From Chromera velia (taxonomy: Eukaryota; Sar; Chromeraceae), in assembly GCA_018398765.1 (NCBI GenBank), contig JAHBMJ010005647.1:58621-70156 (forward strand): a DNA stretch of 11,536 bases, in the 5' to 3' direction. Below, one piece after another: positions 1-9,928 of the stretch. Below the pieces are notes generated by a model. That model was given only the letters and a program-made list of their open reading frames with translations. It searched no databases and was not told where the DNA came from. Numbering within the stretch: position 1 is the first letter of the stretch; each line of letters starts with the position of its first letter. Position numbers and translations under genes: made by a program.

Positions 1-1004
1 GGGGGGGGGGGGGGGGGAGAGAAGAAGGGCACAGTCTTCCTTACTGCTTCTGTTCTTTTATGGTCGACAGAACAGCTGATAAAAACTCAAGAAAGAATCT
101 CCCCTCCGAAATTTTTTCATTCTGTATCCTCTTCTCTCTCAATCACACCATTATCAAACAGCTCTACTTAGAGGTCCTCAAATCAGCACCGAGGTGGCTG
201 GATTAGCAGATGTGGAGGGTGCGTTTTGGGACGCATAGACACGCAAGACAGGGCGCCAAAAAATTGAAGAACAAACATGGAAGTGTTAAAGAGCAATGCG
301 CTGAAGAAAAAGGAAAAGCAACAAAGCCAACAATGCGTGACACGGCAAACCGTCGGACAAAAAAACAAAAAATGCAGATGCAGAGACACACGATTGAAAA
401 AATCATGCGAGCGGAGTCAACACAGTGCTGTTGATCGATCGTTTGAGCATCTGCACAAATGAACTACGATTGCATATAAGAAGAAAAGAAAAAACTGTAA
501 TTGACCCCCACCCAGGCTGAGGTCATGGATGGCTGACCTGCTGGAGGAAGTGCTCTGCCTGTTGACGCGCAGTGTTGTTGTTGCCGTAGGTCGCCAGGAG
601 GGCTGCATACACGCACGCACGTGCACCCACGCGCTTGCACACACACCGCCACACACACATACGCTCGCATTCACACACAAACACAGGCGGACAGACAGGT
701 ACCCGTGAGCACGCGCACGCTGTCCACAGCCACGGAGCTGGGGACACATGCAAACGCACCCGCACACGGACGCACAGAGAGAGAAAAGGGGGGGGGGATA
801 TCGTGGCCGGAGACGGATGCTGATGCCGACATTGATTGATCTGTCTGTCAGAGAGGGGGGACCACTTTGATCGACAGGACTGCATGGGACGATGTTCCTT
901 CATGCTTTGTGTGATCAGCGGAGAGCAGCTCAGGGACGGAGTGAGGAAGAGTGAGACGACTGACCTTGGAGTACGACTTCGTCGGAAAACTGGACCGAGG
1001 CCAT
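1..1004 (-). CDS. Divergent gene, N-terminus of probable karyopherin (importin-beta family), partial
   Basis: Read on the - strand, an ATG at 1004 opens MASVQFSDEVVLQ. This splices in frame to ALLATYGNNNTARQQ and AEHFLQQ, and less surely to MLKRSINST and ALLFNTSMFVLQFFGALSC. The spacing of R..AE.FL.Q followed about 20 residues later by QFFGA resembles the importin-beta N-terminal helix pair of nuclear transport receptors, which carry cargo through nuclear pores with Ran-GTP. The family assignment is inference from pattern, not from a search. Intron 1 has the GTCAGT donor and TGCAG acceptor seen in the EF-Tu gene, which supports it being a real gene of the same genome. The remainder of the protein would lie beyond the window. 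Confidence 0.55.
243..300 (-). CDS. Divergent gene candidate exon 4
   Basis: A strong pyrimidine-tract acceptor (cctttttcttcag) precedes a frame reading ALLFNTSMFVLQFFGALSC; QFFGA is reminiscent of the second helix of karyopherin N-terminal domains. The 3' edge is uncertain: gt at 242-241 (phase 0) or at 240-239 (phase 2). A further possible exon begins at 121 (acceptor gatacag) but cannot be defended. Confidence 0.4.
422..450 (-). CDS. Divergent gene candidate exon 3 (29 nt)
   Basis: Acceptor tttgtgcag, sequence MLKRSINST plus GT. The donor (gttgac) is poor. It is proposed because exon 2 ends in phase 0 while the next candidate exon needs phase 2, and this micro-exon makes the change. Confidence 0.33.
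538..602 (-). CDS. Divergent gene exon 2
   Basis: Completes the Ala codon and encodes LLATYGNNNTARQQAEHFLQ plus Q, 21 residues. The amphipathic R..AE.FL.Q pattern is typical of the first HEAT-like helices of karyopherins. Phase 0 end, donor gtcagcca. Confidence 0.68.
603..964 (-). other. Divergent gene intron 1 (362 bp)
   Basis: Donor gtcagtcg, acceptor gtatgcag on the - strand. Its 3' third is GT/GC-rich (the CA-rich block at about 603-690 on the + strand), paralleling the GT repeats that precede acceptors in EF-Tu introns 4 and 16. Confidence 0.68.
965..1004 (-). CDS. Divergent gene exon 1
   Basis: Encodes MASVQFSDEVVLQ plus the first base of an Ala codon. The start context is gaaaaaATGG, with A at -3 and G at +4. 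Donor gtcagtcg, phase 1. Confidence 0.68.
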
Positions 1005-1850
1005 TTTTTCGGCTCTCGTCGTTCCCTATGTGTGAACTCAAGATGTGTTGGCAAAACCAGCTCTCCTCTCTTCGCTGATCTTGATTCTGCTGCCAGTGTC
1101 GCTACTGATACCGCTCGTGAGCACGTTGGTACAATGAAGTCAAACGCAAACCTGCCTTGATGGGTGCGCCGGCATCTTGACAAGTCGACAAATCAAGTCA
1201 GACAGACGAGTTCACGTGCCCTGGAACACCATCTCTCCACAGATTTCAACGCTTCGACTGGACTTGGACTTGAACTGTCTACATATCGATGCACAGATGG
1301 ACGCACTTGAAAACCGACTCGGACCATTGCGTGATGGCTGTCGTATCTAGGTCGCCTTGTGGAGACGGCAAGTGTCAAAGGGCATCGTTTCTTTCCCATT
1401 TTTGGCATTTTCCGGCCCCGAAAGTCCGCGCGTGTGCAACGACAAACGTAACGTGCGATTCGAATTCCGTCTCCGTTCAAGAATTAAGCCGTCTCCTCAG
1501 AGATCCTTGCCTCTGAACTTTTGAGTCTGAAGCATCAGACAAATTTTCGCGTCATCGCCCGACTGCACAACAATGCACGACATTATATAGAGTGTACTTG
1601 ACGCTAGAAGAAGGAGGTGTGTTGCTGGCTTTGGCTCGGAAATGCTTTTGAAATGAGACCGAATTAGTGAGACTCTCTCTCATCGTGTGACTTGACGTGA
1701 TTTTTTTTACAGAGGATTCAAGAAGAAAGACGAAAGAGGCGCAAAAGCACTTCGAGATCCTGTACCCACAGGAGATAAAGGAACGTCTTTCCCCCTCCTT
1801 TTGACTGAAGTGTTTTCTCCCACACAAGGCAATCAGCACACCAACGAAAA
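1005..1850. promoter_or_regulatory. Divergent intergenic region (bidirectional promoter and 5' UTRs)
   Basis: 846 bp lie between the two outward-facing start codons, so promoters and leaders of both genes must be here unless upstream exons exist. A TATA-like ttatatag is at 1583-1590, about 260 bp before the EF-Tu ATG. A T-rich acceptor-like site (ttttttttacag, ending 1712) could close a 5' UTR intron of the EF-Tu gene. No conserved protein frame was recognised on either strand. Confidence 0.5.
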
Positions 1851-1904
1851 ATGTTTCCTCTCCCCCTCACGCGAAGTGTGGCCACCGGAAGAGGTGCCCT
1901 CAAG
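1851..1904 (+). CDS. TUFM: EF-Tu exon 1 (start of mitochondrial presequence)
   Basis: Encodes [18 protein letters not shown], residues 1-18, basic and free of acidic residues. The ATG has A at -3, and an in-frame TGA lies upstream at 1806-1808 with no other Met between, which supports this start. The exon ends in phase 0 at AAG before a gtgggg donor and joins in frame to exon 2 at 2133. An unspliced alternative start at 2040 reads in the same frame into exon 2 but gives a poorer presequence. Confidence 0.72.
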
Positions 1905-3453
1905 GTGGGGGGGGTGTTGGGGGGGGGGGCGGACATGCAATCAAGTGCGAGCAAGCACTCTCATTTCTTGGGTGCTGTCTTGGTTTTCCATGCTGTTTAC
2001 ACGGGGAACGCAGTACACATCCGTCCCTTCCGTCTCTGAGTGCTTTCCCTGCCCATGTTTTCTTTCCAGGTGCTGTCTGTGTGTTCGTGCGCCCACCCCC
2101 TACCCCTTCTGCCCTCTCCTCAATCTTTGCAGTGGCCGCTCTGTTCCTCTCTGAGTGCCTCGAGCCCCAGCAGCAGTAGCAGCAGTGCCCCCCCCCCCTC
2201 GCGCTTGGTCTCTTGTAGAGGGTTTGCACGGGAGGCATTCGAACGTTCAAAGCCCCACTTGAACATTGGTACCATCGGGCACGTGGATCATGGAAAGACC
2301 ACACTCACTGCAGCAATCACAAAAGTGGTCAGTCAGTCAGTCAGTCAGTCGGGCATACGTGGACCTAGACGTGGACTCCCGTTCTCCTTGTCCCCCCCCC
2401 CTCACCATTTGCATTCCTACATGCTGGCTCTTTGTTTCTTGCTGGGCAAGAATATTATGTGAACACATGCAGAACAGCAGTCAGACCTACTAATTTGGTG
2501 CAAATGAACAAAAACATACTTGCAGCTGTCTGAAAAGGGTATGGCGCTCGCGCAGAAGTACGAGGACATCGATCGCACCCCTGAGGAAAAAGTAAGTGGG
2601 TCGGCTGGTCAATTAGGGGTGTACGTACTGCCCATCTATTCTTCTCTTTCTTAGCCTCCCAAGCAATCCTCGACTCCCTCCTCTCTTGGTACCCTCTCCT
2701 GTCCTGTTCGTTTGATTCTGCCTTTTTATCAATCAGATTGAATCAAACTAGAGAAGTGTCGGAGGACGAGGTGCGTGCTTGGATCCACCCAGCTCTTTCT
2801 CTTCTTGGATCCCTCCATTCGTTCTTCCTTCCCTGTATTCTGCGGTGCCTACCTCTCTCCTCCGTACCCTTGTACCTCTCCTTTTGGATGGATGCACCTG
2901 TTTGATTCAGAAAAGAGGGATCACAATCAACGCCACGCATGTGGAATATCAAACGGACACCAGGCACTACGGACACATCGATTGCCCTGGTGGGTCCCGT
3001 CTCTCTCAACCGACGTGCAGCGAGTTTCTTTCTTTGCACGTCTCCCCTTTTCGAGTTTTGCCTCTAGAATAAGTGAGAGAAGATTCGGCCGTTCGGCAGA
3101 CACGGGCCTTGCAAGACAGGCAAGGAAAGAGGAAGGGAGGTCCTTCCTGTGACAGTGTGAGGGTAGGATTAAATGGTCAGGTTCAAAAAAGAGGAACATT
3201 CTCTCTCTCTGTCCGTGAGCCAAGTAAAAAAGAAAGAGTCAGGAAAAGGTCTGTTTCTCTGTTCGCTCTACTGCGCATGTAGTTTTGATGGAACAATTAA
3301 TTAGCTTTTTCTCATGAAGTTTTGATGGAAAGAAAATGCAGAAGGGAGAACCCACAGAAGCGAAACGAAGGGGGGCAATGAAACAGAGGAAGCGAGAGAG
3401 TCACTGTGAGCCTTGATCGTAGCAACTCGCCCTCTCTCTCTCTCTCTTTCTCT

Positions 3454-3524
<71 letters not shown>

Positions 3525-6461
3525 TCTGTGTGTGCGTGCGTGTGCAGGGCACGCCGATTATGTGAAGAACATGATTACTGGGGCCTCTCAAATGGATGGC
3601 GCTATCCTCGTCTGCTCTGCTTACGATGGGCCTATGCCGCAAACGAGAGAGCACATTCTGCTCAGCAAGCAGGTAAGTGAAACTGAAAAAAGGAGGCGAT
3701 TCACTCCACGCAAACCGCAGTCACATCCAGGTCTCCACAAGGCTGGACAGAACAGATGTTGCCCGGCAGGCAAATGGATGGACAGGGGAGACAACCCTCC
3801 CCTTCCCATTCGTCTTGAGTTTCTGTTCGTGCTTGCTTGCTTGGCGGGCGCGGATTGACTGACGTCCTTCCGTCCATCCAGATATCTCTCTGTTGTTTGG
3901 TTTGGTGAAGAGGGGAAAGTCGCGAAGAGAACATCTCGTGGCATTTCTGCCACCTCTCAACTTTCTGTCTGCCCATTCTTCTCCTCTGAGCCTGCCTGCC
4001 TGCATTGCTGATCGAGGACGCACGCAGGTTGGGATTCCTGCGTTGGTGGTGTTTTTGAACAAAATGGATCTGGTGGAGGACATGGAGCTGGTCGACCTGG
4101 TGGAGTTGGAAGTGAGGGAGATGCTGGCGCACTACGACTTTCCTGGTCAGTCAGTCGGTTTGTTGGTTGGTTGGTTGGTTGGTTGAAGGTAGCGACTGCG
4201 AATGACGGGGAGTTCGATGGATCATCAGCAAGAAAGAGGGGAGGAAAATTTCGTTGGTTGTTTTTGTGTTAGGTGTCGTCTGACTTGGAGATGACCTTAT
4301 TTCGCCGTTCTGCGCCGCAAGATCGTTAACTGTACTCTCTCTGATTCCATATAATAGACTGGCGGTCTGTATTTTCGTTTTTTTATTTTTGTTGGATTTG
4401 GGACTTCGCTACAGGATTCTGGAAGGTCATTTGGGGCTGTCACTTTGAGAAAAACGATGAATGAGTGCACAAAGCAATCAAGAAAAAAAAGAAAACGCAC
4501 CCGGGAGCAACAGTCTAACAGAGACGTAGATGCCGGATCTGTTTGCTGAAAGCGAATTCGTGCATGTTTGCGTGAAGGTGACGACACTCCTTTCACGCGG
4601 GGAAGCGCAATGAAGGCTCTGGAAGTCAGTGGGTGAAAGGGTGTCCATTAGCGGGTCTACCTCGCTCGCACGCACGTATTTCTTTGTACACATGTTTTGC
4701 GCAGACACGTTTCTCTGTTCACGTCTCAGCGATCCTCTCGCATTTCTTCGTCTAGCTTCTTGGGCTCTCTCGCCATCTGGTGTCTCAGTCGTTTTTACCT
4801 CTTTGTATGTCTCTCACGAGCATCTCGTGAGTGCCTTCTCTTTCCCTTCCAATTTCTCAAATCCACTCCTACTGCACCAAATCTCCTTTCCTTCATCTCA
4901 CAGGGGGACCAGGGAGAGTTTGGCGTGCCCTCGATTTTGGAGTTGATGAAGGTCAGTCAGACAGCCAGTCAGTCAGTCAGTAAGTCAGACGGATAGACAC
5001 TGAGTGAGTGGCGTGCTTCCATGAGAGTCCGGAGAAAGGGGCGGCAGTCGTCGAAAAAGCCTCAGCCAAGAGACGTCCAAGGAAGGCAATCGAGAGACGG
5101 GATTCACTGCAGAAAGCAGAAAGATGACTACGTACATCAAGAAGTGGAAGAGACCGGGGCAAAAGGAGGGGGGGAGCGCGTGGGTGCAGAAAAAGCACGG
5201 CAACTATGCATCAGCTTTTAATCATTTGGGAAAGAACGCTTTTGTCCGCATGGACTCTGCGAGGTTGTGAGAGTCAGAAACAAGGAGACGGATCTGCAGC
5301 ATTTTTTTTTCCTTCTATCTACTTGCCTTTCTTGTCCCTGTTCTACCCTTCCATGTGATTTGCCTTTCTTGTCCCTGTTCTACCCTTCCATGTGATTTGC
5401 AGACTTCCTGAGTTGTTCCGCATTTCGAAATTCTTCTCTTTCCCTCCGTTTTCCCCTCCTGCAGACTGTTGACTCATTTGTTCCAGACCCAGTACGAAAG
5501 AAGGACCTCCCCTTCCTGATGGCAGTCGAAGACGTCCTGAACATACCCGTCAGTTTTTTCTTTTTTCTTTTTTTCGATCGTCTTTCTGCTCTCCTAATTT
5601 AATTCCCCTTCATTCATTATCCATATGCTCAGACTGGACCCCTCTTTAATTTGAGAGATAAAACGTTCTCTCTCTCTGTCTCCCTTTCTCTTCTTCTTCT
5701 GTGTGTGTGTGGGTGAGAGAGAGGGAGGGAGAGGGAAGGAGGCACGACAATTGGCAAGCAGAGAGGATCGGCGTGAGACTTCCAGCAAACAGTTAACAGT
5801 ACTGTGCCCAATAGCTGGCGGACCATCCTGCTCTGCTTCCTTTTCTTCTTCCATTGCTTTGTTGCCCTGCCATCCATTTGCATGCAGGGGAAGGGTGTGG
5901 TGGTGACGGGAAAACTGGAGCAGGGGACTTTGAAGGCGGGGGACCAGATGGAAGTCACAGGCAGGTCTCCCTTGTCTGTGTGTGGCTTCTCCTGCTTCAT
6001 TGTTTCCTTCTTTCCTGCTTGCTCACACGCGCGCACGCACGCACGCACGCGCGCGCGCGCGCGCACACACACACACACACACAGAGGGAGAAAGGAAGAC
6101 TTCTCTTCGCTTTGTTCCTCCTTTCCCACCCCCCTTTTTTCCCTCTGGTGTTCTGTGTCGCTCTTTTCTTCAAGTGATTGATGAGATGCCTTTGCGAGAG
6201 ACTTGTCTGTCATGACAAAAAGCAGTTTGTGCTGTCAAGAAGGTCCATTTATCCGTCAACTTTTTCTGTCTGTCTGCATTTCTTCCTTCTTGTCTGTTCA
6301 TACCATGCAGGAGTGAAGCAAGAGAAGCCTTTGAAAATCAAAGCAGATACGGTGGGTGAAGGGGCATCTATTTTTTGCTGTCGTCCTTTTCCCGAAGCGA
6401 TGGGAACAGCGTCAACGTTTTACTTCTCTACGGGTGCATCTCCACCTCTGTTTCTTGTCCG

Positions 6462-6497
<36 letters not shown>

Positions 6498-8993
6498 TGT
6501 CTGACTTTCTGCCTGAATTTGTTTGTCTGTGCATGTGTTGATTGACCTGTATTTGTGTGACTGCAGCTTGAAATGTTCAGGAAAACTCTGGACTCAGGAG
6601 AAGCGGGGGATCAGGTGGGAGTCCTCGTCAAGGGAGTCAAAAGAAGTGAGTAAGTCAATTAAATTTAAAGTCAAAGAAAAGAAAAGAGAAGGAAGTCAAT
6701 TAAATTTAAAGTCAAAGAAAAGAAACGAAAAGAGAAGGAGGTCAAATTTAAAGTCAAAGAAAGGAAGGAATTGAACGGCCGGACTGTCAAAAAGTGGAAA
6801 GAGTCGTAGCCGAAGTGAAAAGAAAAGAGATGACCCGGAAGTCTGCCGAGTTGCGATTCCTGACGAAGAATCCTTCTCGTCACTCAGTATTTGGCGTCAG
6901 TCAATCGACCTCATATTCAAACTCGGCATGTCTAACGAGCGCCTTTGTATGAAGGAAGTCGCGCGTCCGAATTTTTAGGGGGAAAAGAGAACACAGCAGG
7001 CCGTAATGGGAAAAGAGGGGAACCCGTCTTTGCTTCCACTTGGATGTAAGAAAGCTTATATTAGTGTATGCCATTGGACTTGCGAACAGACGTTCAGTGT
7101 CTTGGTCGGTCTGGTGTCGTCTCATTTTGACACCTTGCGTTTGTTTTGTTTTTCCCGCTTCCGCCCGCTTTGTGTACTGCTCGATTTGTGTGTGTATCTT
7201 GTCTCCTCCGTTCCCTCTTCTCTCATCGGTGCAACCAACCCTTCTCTGTTTGCTGCCTTAATTCCTTCCTGCCTTCCTTCCTTCCTTCCTTCCCTTCCGT
7301 CTTTCCTGGTTGTCCCTCCTTCTCCTTTCAAAATGCAGACGACATCGTGAGGGGACAGGTGATGTGCGCTCCCGGAACTCAAAAGTGCTTCAAAGAGTTT
7401 GAGGTCGGTCTCTCTCACTGTGGCAGGCAGTTGAATGCACAAGCCTCCCTTAGTGAGCTGGAAGTGCAGCATGCTTCAAGCCGGTAGAGGTCGTGTGGTC
7501 TACTAGGCTTCGCAGACAGGGCGTGGGGACGCCTTCTGAACCTTCGAAGGACACGTGTAGGCGTTGAGGAGAGTTGCGTCTGTAGACGAGAGCGGTTCGG
7601 TGTTCATTCGTGTAGATTTTTGCCAGCTCGTTGGTCGTTGCCTCGTTTCTTTGAGCGAGCCATCGCATTCTTTGAGCCAGCCCTTTTACTCGTTTCTGTT
7701 TTTGTTTCTCCGACGCCTCATTGGATTGAAGAATTGTTCTGTTCAGGGTCTGTCTGTGCTGTTTTTTTTTGGGGGGGGGGGGATAAATTCATCTTCATGG
7801 AAGATTTCACTGAGTTTCTCTGAAGAGTCGGGGAGTCAACAGAAGGCAAACAAGTGCTTCAGAAGGAAAATCGATCAAAGCAGAAGGAAGGAAGAGCGAA
7901 TTCCTCCAGCGAAACTTTGTTGGTTCACCTTTCTTGTTTTTTTTGTCCTTATCATGAGGCTCTTCCTAACAAACAAAAGAGCAGAGGTCAGAGGATGTTT
8001 TGCTGTGTTCTTTCTTTCTTTCTTTCGTGTGCAGGCGGACATGTACGTTTTGTCACACGAAGAGGGCGGGCGAAAGAAGCCGTTCTTCTCCAACTATAAG
8101 TCAGTGAGTGATGGTGTGCGGTGGCCCTGTCATGGAAAATGGGCGTAGGGATCAGAGCTAAGAGGGGAAGGAAAGAAAGACAGAATAGAGCGCAACCAAA
8201 AAAGAAAGGACGAGACGGAAAAGGCTCGGTTGAAAGGACAGCAGCAACCTTATGTGTATTGTACTGTCTCCACTCTGAGGGTATCTCTCCTCCATTTTCT
8301 CGACTGTCTGGTCAGGTTCATTTTTTAATCGTTCGCCCTCCCGTAGCTTTCGAATCTCCTCCTGTTTGTGCTTTTCCTTCCTCGTTTGTTTTTCCGTCCT
8401 CCAACTGTCGATGTTTCTGTATGCAGGTGCATTGTTTTGCCTTCTACTTGTCACCGTTTTTTGCTCTCTCTGGCTTTGTCTGTGATTGTATTTGTAGGCT
8501 TTCTTCGAGCAGGCTTACGTCAGTGTGTTCTCCTCAAGACCTCAAGAAAGAAGCACTTTTTTTTTTAAAGTGCTCGACTGAGATGACTCTTTTATTTTTG
8601 TGCTTCCGCCTGCAGACCTCAGGCTTTCATCCGCACAGGAGATGTCACATGCACATTAACGCTGCTTGATGGAGTGGAAATGGTCCGTTTGTGATGTATT
8701 CAGTGAGTATTGTGGGGGGGCGGGCATGTGTGCTCGTCTGACTTCCTTCCTGCTATTTTCCTTTGTCTCTGGCTTTCGGAAAGTACTGGGGCCCTTTGCC
8801 GTCTCCAGAGAATGCAGACAGCCGTCTCTGTCCCCCCAGAAGAAGATTGCCTCGTGCAGCTTGAGAGAGAATCTGAACGAACGAGAGGCGGGCAGGAAAG
8901 CAGTGGAGAGGAAGGGACTTCATCTTTGGTCACTTGGCGCCTCACTTCTTCTCTACCCCCAACGAATTTGAATATGGACCTGCTGTCTTCCTC

Positions 8994-9035
<42 letters not shown>

Positions 9036-9897
9036 AAGAAAGAAAGCACAATGTGCCTGCGTCTTCGTCTCCTCGTGCAGACCTTCTGCCGCTCCCATTT
9101 CCTCCATGTCTTTTCTCCGATTTGTGCCCACTTTCTTTCTTTTGCGCTGAACGACACGCAGGCAAACCCTGGAGATCGAGTGAAGTGCAACGTGAAACTC
9201 TTCCATCCGATGGCTCTGAGTGAAGGCCTCCGATTTGCCTTGAGAGAAGGGTCAGGAGAGGAGACGGGAAAGCGTGGAGGTTCTTTCCAATCGATTCTTC
9301 TTCTCATCTTGACTGCCTGCTGACGGACTGATTGATTGATTGACCACAAGTCTGAGCGGCTGCAAGAGGCTATCAAAAAAAGACAGATCGAGACGGCAGT
9401 CCAAAAGTTATTCTGAAAGCTCTGCTGCACCTTGTCGTCTTCAGCCTTTCCTTGCCGCTTTCCCTTCTCTTTCTCTGACGGTTTTCGTCGGCTCCCTGCC
9501 TCTTCGCTCCTGGCTGATAGACCCTGCATGCATCGACTGTGTCCGTCCCTTTCTCACGTCATCTCTGTCCGCGAGTATGTTAGATGAAGGAAATCGAATT
9601 ACTGTCTCTCCATCCCTCCTCACGAATGGGCGTCATCTATTGCACATCTCCCCCCCCATTTTCTTCATCTGAAAGGAAAATCGAGACTCCTTCATTTCTT
9701 TTCCAAATACTTCTTCCGTCTCTGTGTGAGTGAATGGTTCATTCTGCCTTGTTGTGACGTTGAAGTCGGTCAGGTAATGTGTGACGTGGCACAGATGCGC
9801 GGTTCATTCCTCTTCGATGGTTAGGCTGCCAGGACTTCTTCTGATCCATTTGCGTCTCTGTAGTCTTTCTGTCTGTGCCTGTGCCTCTCTCTTTCTT

Positions 9898-9928
<31 letters not shown>

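Noticed and set aside
1-17. Run of 17 G at the window start
   Set aside because: Most likely a contig edge or low-complexity artefact; it carries no interpretable signal.
523-1041. Single 172-codon minus-strand ORF
   Set aside because: Its middle is low-complexity translation of GT-rich intron. The two ends coincide with the divergent gene exons only if spliced; exon 1 is in another frame.
2070-2132. Extension of exon 2 to the acceptor at 2069
   Set aside because: In frame and possible, but it adds a Cys/Pro-rich stretch (VLSVCSCAH) unlike a presequence; the acceptor at 2132 gives a better basic Ser-rich leader. Not excluded.
2040-2462. Continuous 140-codon frame across the EF-Tu P-loop region as a separate gene
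   Set aside because: Only 2133-2327 is EF-Tu coding; the rest is intron 1 and intron 2 sequence read through by chance.
3301-3654. Minus-strand open frame rich in HTHT and ERERE repeats
   Set aside because: Translation of the CT/GT microsatellite and antisense of EF-Tu exon 5.
5403-5464. Upstream acceptor tttgcag for exon 9
   Set aside because: Reading from 5403 gives ACT TCC TGA, a stop at the third codon.
7762-7782. T9-G12 homopolymer junction in intron 13 as a structural element
   Set aside because: Simple homopolymers recur throughout these introns; nothing indicates function.
8552-8574. 8-bp hairpin with T7 loop in intron 14 as a small RNA
   Set aside because: Too short and isolated, with no promoter or conserved structure visible.
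9251-9323. Alternative C-terminus by read-through of exon 16 into intron 16
   Set aside because: The tail after ALREG is not EF-Tu-like, whereas splicing to 9951 yields the expected GGLTVG ending.
8942-9529. Long minus-strand ORF of 195 codons
   Set aside because: Driven by the (GA)n repeat (poly SLSL) and antisense to EF-Tu exon 16; no family resemblance.
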